Shown piece after piece: positions 37,101 to 45,173 of a DNA stretch of 64,000 nt; positions within the stretch are counted from its first letter, which is position 1, and each line of letters opens with the position of its first letter. The stretch comes from Coneutiohabitans sp964457925. Lineage in GTDB: Bacteria; Zhuqueibacterota; Zhuqueibacteria; Zhuqueibacterales; Zhuqueibacteraceae. A program made the position numbers and the translations under genes. The notes beneath the pieces were generated by a model. The model was not told the DNA's origin. It saw nothing but the letters and a program-made list of their open reading frames with translations, and ran no database searches. The stretch spans positions 1 to 64,000 of the forward strand of contig CAYWGH010000006.1 in NCBI GenBank assembly GCA_964457925.1. The letters are read 5' to 3'.

Positions 37101-40100
37101 GTGCTCACCGAAGTGGTGGAGGCCGACATCACCGGCGGCGTCAAGGCCACCTTCGAGCACAGCCTGGGCTGGCTGCAAGATGCGAGCATTGGCCGCGGCA
37201 AAACCACGACGAAAACCAGCAAGCTCGAGCTGCGCGGCATTGTCGAGAACATCAACAACATCCGATATCCCTATCCCAAAGTTGGGCGGCGTTACGTGCC
37301 GGACAACGTCGGCTTCGCGCTGGTGCAATCCGAAACCGCGGATGTATTTGCGCTGCGGCTGGCGCACAACAACGCGCTGGTATCGTATCAAATGCGGCCC
37401 AATCCCGACATTCCCAAAGATTGGAACATCATTTCATTCCCCATCAATCCGCATTACACCAAGCAGGGCACGCTCGACGGCAAAGTCGGGTTCGATCCTG
37501 ACGTTGATTATCCCAACGCGCTCACCTATAGTCCCGACAGCAGTTATTTCAAACCGATCGAAGCCTACAGCCTGAAGAATCGCATTCAACGCGAAGAGGA
37601 GGCCTTGCGCGCATTTTATGAGCAATGGGATGCCGGCGCGAAAGGCCGGCGCCAGGACGCGGTGCATTTTTCGAGCAAGGATTTGGCCGAGGGCAAAATC
37701 CTCAACAATTTGCCCAGAATCGAAAAACGCAATCTCGTCAATACCTATGTGTGGACTTCGGACGGCGGCATGTTTGCCGAGACCCAGGAAACCTTCGATG
37801 TTTTGCAGGAAACCATGGGAGGATCGTATTCCTTCAAAGGCCAGGCCGGTGGCCGATTGTCGATTGAAACCACGATCTTCAAAGTCGCGGCCAAATTCGA
37901 AGTGCAGGCCATGTTCGGCGGGCACATCAATCTCACCGTGACCAAGAGTGAAGAATCGGAAAACACCTTCGGCGTCAACGTCGAGCTGAGCGGTGTGGAA
38001 CGCAACGTCTATTTCCGCACGCCTGAAGGCGAGATCGTGATGGACAACAGCGATCCCAACAATCCCAAACCCAAAAAATGGCCGGGCAAGGTCAATGCCT
38101 ATCGTTTCATGACGTTCTATCTCGAACCTAAGCCTGAAAATTTCGACGCGTTTTTCAATAAAGTCGTGGATCCGATTTGGATCGCGCAAAGCGATGATCC
38201 CAACGCCGCGGCCCTGCGCGAGGCGCAGCAATCCGGCAAGAAGCCGCCGTGCTGGCGCGTCATGCACCGCGTCACGTTCGTGAGCCGCATTCTGCCGGAT
38301 TTCAGCGACCCGACTGCGCCGCCGCTGGAAAGCGCGCTCCGGGCGCTCGACATCGACAGCAATTATGAATTGATCAAGCTGCTCGAACCGTTCGTGGCGA
38401 ACAAGCTCACCAACTTTGCCGAATTCTCGCGTACAATTCGCGAAACCCTGAAAGGGTATCATCCCGAGCTGCAGCCGCACAGCGAGGCCATCATTCAATA
38501 CATGAGTTTGTACTTCGGCATCACCGAAGACACGCTGCTGCTCGGCAGCGGGGAGGGCGATTTCGTTGATGGCGGCGCGCTGCTGCTGCCGGAAGTCGAT
38601 GCCGGCCCCGACAATCCGCAGACCATTGCGATCAACAGCGCGCTCGAGTTGCAGGGGACATTGATCAACAGCCAGCAGCCGCTGGAAAATTTGTTGATTG
38701 CGTGGAGCGTGGTGAGCGGGCCTGCCGGCGTCACGTTCGACGATGCCAACAGTCTGGTCACAAAAGCGCATTTTACCAGCCGCGGCAAATATGTGCTGCG
38801 CCTCACGATGAATGACGGCTTGTTTGCGGCGAGCGATGATCTCATCGTCGTCGTCAACAGCGAGCCGGTGGTTTCAGCGGGCGTTGATCAAATGATTCGC
38901 CTGCGCGCTACTGCCGCGTTGCAGGGCGCGTTGCTGGATTCCGGGCTTGGCGATGAAGCAAGCGGCACACTCACGTATCTCTGGTCGGTGGAAAGCGGGC
39001 CGGGTGAGGTGGCGTTTGCCAATCAAAATGCGCTGGCCACCACCGCCACATTCACGAAAAGCGGGCCGTATTTGCTGCGCCTCACGGCGAACAACGGTTT
39101 CTTCACGGCCAGCGATGACATGGTGATTTCCGTGGCCGGCCGCGTCACGCAAGGCCTGCAAACGCTGCACGTGTTCAAAGAAGGCAGCGGCACAATGGTG
39201 CGCGACATTGCCGCGCTCAATCCGCCGTTGCCGTTTGCGCTTCCCGCCAGCGGCGCGGCCTGGGTGGAGGGCGGTCTCGCCCTGCAAGAGCCAACGATTC
39301 TGGAAACCGCGCAACCACCGGCGCGATTGTTCAACGCGTTGCGCGCGTCGAATGAATTGACCGTCGAAGCATGGCTCAAAGCCGCCGTGGAAGATCAACC
39401 GGGATTGGCGCGCATCGTTACATTCTCGGGCGGGCCGGCGATTCGCAATTTTACGTTGGGACAACGCGGCAAACAGTTTTACGCCGCAGTGCGCACCGAC
39501 ACCACCAACCAAAATGCCGGCGACAAGGCGTTGGCCGGCGGCGCGGTGACGCCGAGTTCGCTGACACATGTCGTGATCACGCGCACCGCCTCCGGCGTGT
39601 TGCGCTTGTTTGTGAATGGCGTCGAAGCCGCGCAACGCAGCTTGCCCGGCGCGTTTTCGAATTGGGTGAGCACGCATCGCCTGGCCCTGGGCAATGAAGT
39701 CGGCGAGAGCGCGGGAACTGATCGCGCCTGGTCCGGCGAATATCATCTCGTGGCGATTTATGATCGCGCTCTCAGCGCCGAAGACGTGCAGCAGAATTTC
39801 GAATTCGGCGCGGATACGAATTTGCCGCCGCTTGTGTTTGCCGGCGAGGATCTCACCCTCGATCTGCCCCATGCCGCGGCATTGCAGGGCTTTTTGCTCG
39901 ACGACCGCCTGTCATCCGATCAACTCGCCGTCAAGTGGACGCAAGTGAGCGGCGTGACGAACGTTGTTTTTGACAATTCTGATGCGCTGAGCACGCAAGC
40001 CTATTTTGAAGATAGCGGCGTTTATGTTTTGCGCCTCACGGCTTCGGACGGACAACTCTCCGCCAGCGACGAGTTGAGAGTCGTCGTCAACAAAGCCCCA

Positions 40101-41660
40101 AGTCTCATTGCGGGTTCAACGCAGTGGCTGGCGCTGCCAGCGGCGGTGGCGCAACTCCACGGCGTGATCACGCACGACGGCTTGGGTGATCCGGCCCTGC
40201 CGAAGAACATCTCGGTGAATTGGTCGAAACTCGAAGGCCCGGGACCGGCGCTGTTCGCGAATCCCCAGGCTTTGCAAACGCAAGTCAGCTTCACGGCTTT
40301 TGGCAGATATGTTTTGCAATTGTCGGTGCACAACGGCCATCAAATGTCCACCGCCGCAGCGACGATTTTCGTGAATCAAGCGCCGAACATCCGCGCCGGC
40401 GCCGAGGCCATTGTCAATCTGCCCAATGCCGCGACACTCAACGGCGAAATCATCGAGTCGGGCCTGGCAGATCCCGACGGCGTGATCACGCGGCAATGGT
40501 CGAAAGTCAGCGGCCCGGGTGAAGTGACGTTCGGTGATGCGAGCCTGTTGAGTACCACCGCGAGTTTTTCGAAAAGCGGCGTGTACGTGTTGAAGCTCAC
40601 CGTCGCCATCAGCGGCGCTCATTTCAATTTGCAGAGCGAAGCGCAGGTACAACTCACGGCGAATGCCGCGCCCGAGGTTGATGCCGGACCGGATGTGCAA
40701 ATCACGCTGCCCGCCGTCGCGGAGTTGGACGGCACGATCAGCGATGACGGCTTTCCTGATCCTCCCGGACGGGTCACCGCCGCGTGGTCGAAAGTGAGCG
40801 GCCCGGGGTCCGTGCAATTCAGCAACGTCAGCTCGGCCTACACTACGGCGAGATTCTCGCAGCCCGGCACTTATGTTTTGCAGTTGCTCGCCAGAGATTA
40901 TCCGCAGGCGCCGCCGGTTAGTGCTGAGGTAAATGTCGAAGTTCTGCCCTCGCCGCGCGTGACCGAAGGCTTGCAAGCATTGTATTTGTTTGATGAAGGC
41001 AGCGGCGGCGTCATTCACGACGTGGCCGGCGCCGGCGCGCCGCTGGATTTACGTCTGCAACAAATCGGCAACAACAGCCAGCCGCTGCAATGGCTGAACA
41101 AGGGCCTGCGCATTGTCCAGCCCGCCATCATTAAGTCGAATGGCCCGGCCACGCGCTTGATCGAGGCGTTGAAATCTTCGAATGAAATCACAATCGAGGG
41201 CTGGGTGAAACGCGCCGCCGGCATTCCGGCGGACCGGAGCCCCGGCCGCATCGTCACGCTTTCGCGCGACGGCAGCCGTCGCAATTTTACCCTGGGCCAG
41301 TTGCATGAAGATCGCTGGCAGGTTCGCTTGCGCACCACCAACACTGACGAGAACGGCGTGCGCTTGAACAACGGCCGGGCCGCGTACCAGGACATTGAGC
41401 TGACGCCGGAGTTGTGCCACGTGGTTTACACCCGGCGCACCACGGGCACGATTCGGTTCTATCTCAATGGAACCGATCCCGCGCCGAACACGCGCCCGCA
41501 GATCACCGGTGATTTCAGCAACTGGGATGAATTCGAGCTGGCGCTCGCCAACGAGTTGTCGCTCGACCGGCCGTGGCTCGGCGAATTGCATTTGATCGCG
41601 ATTTACAGCCGCGCATTGAGCGCGGCAGAAGTGAAGAAGAATTTCGAGGCCGGGGCGTGA
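31185..41660 (+). CDS. Giant LamG / beta-gamma-crystallin / PKD mosaic protein
   Basis: 3,491 residues from ATG 31185 (GAGGAG 8 nt upstream). There is no signal peptide, lipobox or sorting domain. Approximate order: N-terminal conserved region 1-280; LamG-like jelly-roll 285-505 (FTQEAWLYPTS, LNAWNHVAVTF, IDEIRLWHRPR); coiled coil 608-702; two Greek-key motifs of a beta/gamma-crystallin at 703-795, each with NDIISS; second coiled coil 798-865; unknown 870-1140; three or four LamG-like units 1142-1800; unknown 1805-2460; two PKD-like repeats 2468-2655; LamG-like 2655-2878; four more PKD-like repeats 2880-3255; C-terminal LamG-like. The beta domains suggest binding to glycans or surfaces. With no export signal it may leave by lysis or an unrecognised route, or act inside the cell. 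Flanking genes are unrelated and the gene stands alone. Confidence 0.88.
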   Translation: MLNTFIKTYSNRSYKHVTMVRHKGTVIAFALDSERRIFYSVLDLENTEIKSPLDVNYWLGNPKELFFPNEIAEVGVGVADQTLLPAVKKGSRTPAPPGMRVREDEKDLFLSTTARLTADAPFQALSDGRHVFIFRQAIAANHPDMVFKLDADGNPIKDAHGNPVPIVDSTLLVDRFVLAGADLKTKMEVRYQRSRSKTRPESRKDSLGAKDMEDNPFFEPTQELRFIGNLIEGRFTALLLPTQVVGVQRWQIFSHNHKTGAMDSFNLERAQDGLFNTRGSQGAMSGNYAESALRFDDGNWRIDLGSGVSLGETFTQEAWLYPTSAAGMQALLTDKGRDKNSAPSLWTYQGRAIRAGFGDGEKWYEFTTNHILTLNAWNHVAVTFNGESYRVFVNGEERHRTNQAEVYIDGVKQQERELLADKKPAARSMRYFGEPNGNSVQGTIDEIRLWHRPRLQAEIQTDYRVRLTGLEPGLAGYWRFDEASGDTVFDQTDNGVDGTKHGGAWVTSDAPIGENSGLQRGSFRIANREVASGPAALLYYHQEKTAGGYDGKEKPLKHSARVMLALATQSSGGVNKEIAALDFGVASTGRLAQTPDNLELPVIARPSLGGKTIDELLNEVSTAEQEVLGLRNDIVNLTDDIEVLNGVIDIVTEAINNTGNRRVTDIRFSERQRINDKIQALQEARAALTQARSREQNLQSELTNGRVWLYEHSSFRGRVISYGRNGGQFGGGFVGYTDLRERGFNDIISSIKLSEALQVKVYEHANRGGKSKTFDSDISYVGNDWNDIISSLDIQVNAKFNQKLNNAAQARMAAENAVSAATQALRQERTHLQTLRQDKLRQRREKEALLTSKQTDLDKIRISLNEGVAAPMALVFTDPLGLSLTGGLLEFAWTNEAPLLFDSATGKLALYFRGTDDQFFVTYYNTLTQRPQYRLVDERGSECLLCVARSTEPEMDQLKINILAGADEATCTAIITGPADKNGNQIVETWRNVPRPPERFAKVLNGLANERAYLGSGVIVVNEGRIEAVNIAAGSRRALEAGMTLRAGDLRMTVRENAPKGATTISVQSAATSAPDGETPVFFIEYDYAQHASATKIPSDLSNGSLLILSSAIRATGEVQIDQELATGNTISCLWTAAAPGHALAFDGAKSYAHLNSTNQTDLKKFAADGDVTLEAWVRPQVIENRGQIIQQRSANSRYSLGLERRELRSALAFDGSDDYISLEDGVSLGPVFTQEAWLFAAPEDDNYHGFLGGQPPQGNAWRPPSIWIYQKTKIHAGFGDGTQWNSFITDSAVLTLNTWNHVAVSFDGEWYRVYVNGILKYSTEALKGKTPVGTPVTTIGRVDNFFPGRLDDVRLWKRARSEAEIRADMSRQLGGNETDLVGYWHFEGGYARDYSRHNHAGEKHGNPQLAVSPLPGYAAYAGAGDLFVQAKDPFAAGSWTHLAAVYNQSYALKFDGASYLDCGSDATLDISGDMTIEVFMQAANQNPLGILSKGRIDDGTEDNSPCTLYAGDNNRIVFAFEDVENGNHVFESDSNAFRRGYFTRIAVTRKHQVVTTEERDGSGNLTGTKVEQWHDIKFYKKNDAGAMVACGAGKYEGAEIGSSNSPFEIGRAFLPGFIEGRFKGVISEVRIWNVAREPENLGVDLKGNEKGLVSWWRFEENQGNIGFDSKSSNHARFRGNIEWIKNPEFSASRLTLYRNGETVATEFKNANSFPVDRDQFTLGALGNNTVQNFFQGEMEEVRVWRMPRTQEQVQDNLFTRLLGEKEELIAYYTFDAEKPGELTDHSFRGNDLSLQDALYVFSSAPINEDAPQVRSALAGLRTPFNGILQSRPAAQEYGDLQYDVDGNLVGVLKRCYALVRNGQWHLITGFKVGNLVTEWIGQVQFDPEMIGFIEGPPPAPSENLTFFDYVLKEFTDYDGATAIEITDAQKTTFTYSAERDRGFDMNVELAAEFGGGTQEFVSTPVALAFPIVLTEVVEADITGGVKATFEHSLGWLQDASIGRGKTTTKTSKLELRGIVENINNIRYPYPKVGRRYVPDNVGFALVQSETADVFALRLAHNNALVSYQMRPNPDIPKDWNIISFPINPHYTKQGTLDGKVGFDPDVDYPNALTYSPDSSYFKPIEAYSLKNRIQREEEALRAFYEQWDAGAKGRRQDAVHFSSKDLAEGKILNNLPRIEKRNLVNTYVWTSDGGMFAETQETFDVLQETMGGSYSFKGQAGGRLSIETTIFKVAAKFEVQAMFGGHINLTVTKSEESENTFGVNVELSGVERNVYFRTPEGEIVMDNSDPNNPKPKKWPGKVNAYRFMTFYLEPKPENFDAFFNKVVDPIWIAQSDDPNAAALREAQQSGKKPPCWRVMHRVTFVSRILPDFSDPTAPPLESALRALDIDSNYELIKLLEPFVANKLTNFAEFSRTIRETLKGYHPELQPHSEAIIQYMSLYFGITEDTLLLGSGEGDFVDGGALLLPEVDAGPDNPQTIAINSALELQGTLINSQQPLENLLIAWSVVSGPAGVTFDDANSLVTKAHFTSRGKYVLRLTMNDGLFAASDDLIVVVNSEPVVSAGVDQMIRLRATAALQGALLDSGLGDEASGTLTYLWSVESGPGEVAFANQNALATTATFTKSGPYLLRLTANNGFFTASDDMVISVAGRVTQGLQTLHVFKEGSGTMVRDIAALNPPLPFALPASGAAWVEGGLALQEPTILETAQPPARLFNALRASNELTVEAWLKAAVEDQPGLARIVTFSGGPAIRNFTLGQRGKQFYAAVRTDTTNQNAGDKALAGGAVTPSSLTHVVITRTASGVLRLFVNGVEAAQRSLPGAFSNWVSTHRLALGNEVGESAGTDRAWSGEYHLVAIYDRALSAEDVQQNFEFGADTNLPPLVFAGEDLTLDLPHAAALQGFLLDDRLSSDQLAVKWTQVSGVTNVVFDNSDALSTQAYFEDSGVYVLRLTASDGQLSASDELRVVVNKAPSLIAGSTQWLALPAAVAQLHGVITHDGLGDPALPKNISVNWSKLEGPGPALFANPQALQTQVSFTAFGRYVLQLSVHNGHQMSTAAATIFVNQAPNIRAGAEAIVNLPNAATLNGEIIESGLADPDGVITRQWSKVSGPGEVTFGDASLLSTTASFSKSGVYVLKLTVAISGAHFNLQSEAQVQLTANAAPEVDAGPDVQITLPAVAELDGTISDDGFPDPPGRVTAAWSKVSGPGSVQFSNVSSAYTTARFSQPGTYVLQLLARDYPQAPPVSAEVNVEVLPSPRVTEGLQALYLFDEGSGGVIHDVAGAGAPLDLRLQQIGNNSQPLQWLNKGLRIVQPAIIKSNGPATRLIEALKSSNEITIEGWVKRAAGIPADRSPGRIVTLSRDGSRRNFTLGQLHEDRWQVRLRTTNTDENGVRLNNGRAAYQDIELTPELCHVVYTRRTTGTIRFYLNGTDPAPNTRPQITGDFSNWDEFELALANELSLDRPWLGELHLIAIYSRALSAAEVKKNFEAGA

Positions 41661-41887
41661 GAACGCTTGTCGGTTGAAATCACGGCGAGAATGACATTCT
41701 GCGGGCGATCGGCATGATAGACCGGAGAGCTTGCGATCACGACGGGGCGAAGCTTTGATCGTGTGCGATCAACGAATGGAAGATCAACGACCACAAAATT
41801 CCCGTGCGGTCAGGCCGTGATTTCATTATCCATCTTTTTCAGCCGCTTCGGAGGCGAGCATTGTCCAGCCTGACATCAGTACAGAAT

Positions 41888-41919
41888 AAAAAAGGCGCAC
41901 CCGAAACCGCGAGTGCGCC
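41888..41919 (-). terminator. Intrinsic terminator of the ugd operon
   Basis: Minus strand: GGCGCAC / GTGCGCC stem with a 12-nt loop, followed by TTTTTT. It is 21 bp downstream of the ugd stop. The 41661-41887 part of the gap shows nothing I recognise. Confidence 0.85.
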
Positions 41920-41939
41920 CAAAACCCGCCCGATGCTTC

Positions 41940-43259
41940 CTACCGCGCCGGACGGCCAATCGAAAAATAATCCATGCCGATTTTTTTCATGCGCTGGGGG
42001 TCATAGAGATTTCTGCCGTCAAAAATGGCGGGGGATTTCAAAGTTTCTTTGATCAGGAAAAAATCCGGCTCACGAAATGCGTTCCACTCCGTCATGATGA
42101 TCAATGCATCTGCGCCTTCCAGCGCTTCATAGCGTTTGTCAAAAAGAAATACCTCGCGACCGATACGCTCTTTAAAAATCCTCGCCGCCTCTTTCAGCGC
42201 TTCAGGGTCGTGCGCCCTGACGCAAGCGCCTTCGGCATTCAACGCGTTGATCATTTCAATCGCCGGCGCCTCGCGCATATCATCGGTTTTCGGCTTGAAG
42301 GCAAGCCCCCACATGGCAAAAACCTTCCCGCGCAAACCTTGCTTAAAATACGCTTTGATTTTGTGGAGCAAAATTGTTTTTTGCCGCGTATTCACTTCTT
42401 CCACGGCCTTGATGATCGCGAGATTCGTGCGGTGATCGCCGCCGGTTCGAATCAGCGCCTGCACATCTTTCGGAAAACACGATCCGCCGTAACCCGTGCC
42501 TGGAAAAATAAAATGCGGCCCAATGCGCGAATCGGTGCCGATGCCTTTCCGCACCATATCAATATCTGCCCCAACCGCTTCACATAAATTGGCAATTTCG
42601 TTAATGAAAGAAATCTTGGTGGCGAGCAGCGCGTTGGCGGCATACTTGGTCAACTCGGCGCTGCGTTCATCCATGACGATGATCGGTTTGCCGGAACGCA
42701 CGAACGGCGCGTACAGGGTGCGCATAATCTCGATTGCCTTTTCGTCCGTCGTCCCGATGACGACGCGGTCCGGGCGGGTGAAATCATCAATCGCAGCGCC
42801 TTCTTTCAGAAACTCCGGATTGGACACGACGGCAAAATCATGTTGTGTATGCTTTCGAATTTCATCCCGGACTTTATCGGCCGTGCCGACCGGAACGGTG
42901 CTCTTGTTGACGATGACTTTGTAACCGTTCATATATTTGCCGATGTTGCGCGCAACGGCCAGCACATACTTCAAGTCAGCGGAGCCATCTTCGTCGGGCG
43001 GTGTGCCGACGGCGATAAACACGATTTGCGCCTGTTCAATGGCGTATTTGATGTCCGTGGTGAAATAAAGGCGTTCTTCGCGGATGTTTTGCTTGACCAT
43101 TTCTTCCAAACCCGGTTCGAAAATAGGAATGTCACCGCCACGAAGCTGGTTGATCTTGTTTTCATCCACGTCAACGCAAATCACCTCATTGCCGGAATCG
43201 GCAAAACAAGTGCCGGCAACCAAACCGACATAACCTGAACCGACGACCGCGATTTTCAC
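41940..43259 (-). CDS. ugd: UDP-glucose 6-dehydrogenase
   Basis: 439 residues, the usual length. It oxidises UDP-glucose to UDP-glucuronate with two NAD+, supplying capsule, lipopolysaccharide or exopolysaccharide precursors in the cytosol. The NAD-binding Rossmann motif is GSGYVGLVAG (7-16), the signature VNKSTVPVGT is at ~117-126, and the catalytic Cys261 lies in GTGYGGSCFPKD, with Lys205 in ELTKYAANA. The C-terminal UDP-binding domain has LAFKPKTDDMREAPA. GTG start with AAGGAG 6 nt upstream. It lies 30 bp after the TusA-like gene, forming a two-gene operon with a clear terminator. No other sugar genes are close by. Confidence 0.96.
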   Translation of the reverse strand: MKIAVVGSGYVGLVAGTCFADSGNEVICVDVDENKINQLRGGDIPIFEPGLEEMVKQNIREERLYFTTDIKYAIEQAQIVFIAVGTPPDEDGSADLKYVLAVARNIGKYMNGYKVIVNKSTVPVGTADKVRDEIRKHTQHDFAVVSNPEFLKEGAAIDDFTRPDRVVIGTTDEKAIEIMRTLYAPFVRSGKPIIVMDERSAELTKYAANALLATKISFINEIANLCEAVGADIDMVRKGIGTDSRIGPHFIFPGTGYGGSCFPKDVQALIRTGGDHRTNLAIIKAVEEVNTRQKTILLHKIKAYFKQGLRGKVFAMWGLAFKPKTDDMREAPAIEMINALNAEGACVRAHDPEALKEAARIFKERIGREVFLFDKRYEALEGADALIIMTEWNAFREPDFFLIKETLKSPAIFDGRNLYDPQRMKKIGMDYFSIGRPAR

Positions 43260-43289
43260 ACGCCACTCCTTTTGCTTGCAAATGGAACG

Positions 43290-43529
43290 CTAATTTGTTT
43301 TTTTGATAAAAAATCGAAAATAGGCGCCTTCATCCTTGGCCAGCAACAATTCGTGCTTGGTTTGCTTTGCCCAGCCTTGCATATCGAGCATGGTGCCGGC
43401 ATCAGTGGAAATCAATTCGAGTATCTGGCCCACGGCCATATCTTTAATCGCGCGATTCGTTTTTGCGATCGGCAACGGGCAACTCAAGCCGCTGCAATCG
43501 ATGGTCTTGTCGGGCTTGATTTCTGACAT
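43290..43529 (-). CDS. TusA-family sulfur carrier protein
   Basis: 79 residues with the family hallmark CPxP: LSCPLPIAKT, in which Cys17 carries a persulfide. The second half (VGQILELISTDAGTMLDMQGWAKQTKHELL) has the beta-alpha-beta pattern and the 'TD-G-DMQGW' segment of the TusA/SirA/YedF fold. TusA passes sulfur for tRNA 2-thiouridine or other thio-cofactors. Orphan copies are linked to other sulfur traffic. GAGGT 6 nt before the ATG supports the start. Why it is in an operon with ugd is not evident. Confidence 0.92.
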   Translation of the reverse strand: MSEIKPDKTIDCSGLSCPLPIAKTNRAIKDMAVGQILELISTDAGTMLDMQGWAKQTKHELLLAKDEGAYFRFFIKKTN

Positions 43530-43611
43530 TTCAACCTCGAGATCATGATAAAATTTCGATGGGATGGGGGCAATAATAAGAACTATTCACAAAATTTCAA
43601 ATAGCCGGATC

Positions 43612-45129
43612 ATGAAAAAATTATCCGCTCACCCGCTCTTTACCCAGGCAGAGCAACATGGCGCGCGCCGGGCAATCGTTGCGCGCGAAGGCGTGTTCAC
43701 GTACCGTGATTTGCTCGCAGCTTCTGCAACAGCCGCAGGCGTTCTGTTGCACGGCGCTCGCGATCTCACCGAAGCACGCATCGCGTTTTTAATACCGCCG
43801 GGGTTGCATTATGTTGCTACCCTATGGGGAATTTGGCGTGCGGGAGGCGTGGCCGTGCCCCTGGGCGTGACCCACCCGCAGCCGGAATTGGAGTATGTGA
43901 TCCAGGATTCCGGCGCCCGCATCATTATCGCTCACCCCGGCTTTGAAACGCGCTTACAGCCTCTGGCGAGAAAGCAGGGCTTGCGGTTCTTGAGCACGGC
44001 GGATTTGTTGGAGCCGAATGCCGCGGATTTGCCGGCCATTGATCTCCAGAGGCGCGCGATGATCATTTATACCAGCGGCACCACGAATAAACCCAAGGGC
44101 GTGGTGACAACGCATCGCAACCTCGTAGCGCAAATTACTTCTTTGATTTCGGCTTGGGGATGGTCTCCGCGGGACTATCTCCTCAATGTTCTGCCGCTGC
44201 ATCATATTCACGGCATCATCAATGCGTTGAGTTGCGCTTTGTGGGCCGGCGCAACCTGCGAGTTGTTGCCGGAATTTCATCCCGACGTTACGTGGCAAAA
44301 ATTTCTACACGGCCAGACGACCTTGTTTATGGCCGTCCCCACGATTTACAGTAAGCTCATCGCGGCCTGGGAGGCCGCCTCACCGCGCCAGCAAAAAGCC
44401 ATGTCTGCGGCGTGCGCGCAAATGCGTTTAATGATTTCCGGCTCGGCTGCGCTGCCCGTGCAGGTCTTCAAAAAATGGCAGGCCATCAGCGGACATGTTC
44501 TGCTCGAACGCTATGGCATGACGGAGATCGGCATGGCGCTCTCCAATCCTCTACATGGCGAACGCCGGCCCGGATTTGTCGGCGCTCCCTTACCCGGGGT
44601 TGCCGTTCGATTGGTTAATGAACACGGCGAGGAGGTTAACCCGGGAACTGCCGGAGAAATTCAAATCAAAGGTCAAAACGTTTTTCTGGAGTATTGGGGC
44701 AATCCGGCGGCCACGCAACAAGCCTTTTGCGCAGGTTGGTTTTGCACCGGGGATATGGCCGTCGTCGAGGACGGCTATTTTCGCATACTCGGCCGCGCCT
44801 CGATTGATATTATCAAAACCGGCGGATATAAAGTTTCAGCGCTGGAAATCGAGGAAGTGTTGCACACACATCCCGACATTGTCGAATGCGCTGTTGTTGG
44901 AATTCCCGACGCAGAGTGGGGAGAACGCGTTGGCGCGGCGCTTGTCTTGCATCCGAACAGGGAATTTTCACTCTTCTCGTTGAAAGAATGGGCGTGCACT
45001 CGAATGGCGGCTTACAAAATTCCAACAGTGATCATCACCGTAACCGATCTGCCGCGCAACGCGATGGGCAAAGTTATCAAACCCGAGGTGGTTCGGCTGT
45101 TGCAATCATCCGAAAAATCCTCCCCGTGA
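43612..45129 (+). CDS. Acyl-CoA synthetase, malonyl-CoA synthetase-like
   Basis: About 505 residues from MKKLSAHPLF; the frame is open to 43564, but the upstream 16 residues look non-native. It is an ANL-superfamily enzyme with motif A3 IIYTSGTTNKPKGVV, A5 ERYGMTEIGM, A7 WFCTGDMAVVEDGYFRILGR, hinge IIKTGGYKVSALEIEE and the C-terminal catalytic Lys in RNAMGKVIK. The sequence after A5, 'NPLHGERRPGFVGAPLPGV', is the form seen in MatB/ACSF3, which load malonate onto CoA using ATP. That makes malonyl-CoA (or methylmalonyl-CoA) the likely product, though other short diacids are possible. It is convergent with pfkA (44 bp) and has no partner genes. Confidence 0.87.
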   Translation: MKKLSAHPLFTQAEQHGARRAIVAREGVFTYRDLLAASATAAGVLLHGARDLTEARIAFLIPPGLHYVATLWGIWRAGGVAVPLGVTHPQPELEYVIQDSGARIIIAHPGFETRLQPLARKQGLRFLSTADLLEPNAADLPAIDLQRRAMIIYTSGTTNKPKGVVTTHRNLVAQITSLISAWGWSPRDYLLNVLPLHHIHGIINALSCALWAGATCELLPEFHPDVTWQKFLHGQTTLFMAVPTIYSKLIAAWEAASPRQQKAMSAACAQMRLMISGSAALPVQVFKKWQAISGHVLLERYGMTEIGMALSNPLHGERRPGFVGAPLPGVAVRLVNEHGEEVNPGTAGEIQIKGQNVFLEYWGNPAATQQAFCAGWFCTGDMAVVEDGYFRILGRASIDIIKTGGYKVSALEIEEVLHTHPDIVECAVVGIPDAEWGERVGAALVLHPNREFSLFSLKEWACTRMAAYKIPTVIITVTDLPRNAMGKVIKPEVVRLLQSSEKSSP

Positions 45130-45131
45130 TT

Positions 45132-45168
45132 GCGCCGAGTTTTCCTTTCGTCTTGTTTAATTCGGCGC
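45132..45168. terminator. Possible bidirectional terminator between convergent genes
   Basis: GCGCCGA (45132-45138) and TCGGCGC (45162-45168) are exact reverse complements around a T/C-rich 23-nt loop, in the 44-bp gap between two convergent stops. The loop is long and there is no proper U-tail. Confidence 0.35.
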
Positions 45169-45173
45169 GGTCT

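Noticed and set aside
31896..37391. Very long open frames (about 1,011 and 803 codons) on the minus strand inside the giant gene
   Set aside because: They lie antisense to a gene with clear domains, and their sequence is Arg/Ala/His-rich without any family. They are a side effect of GC-biased codons on the coding strand.
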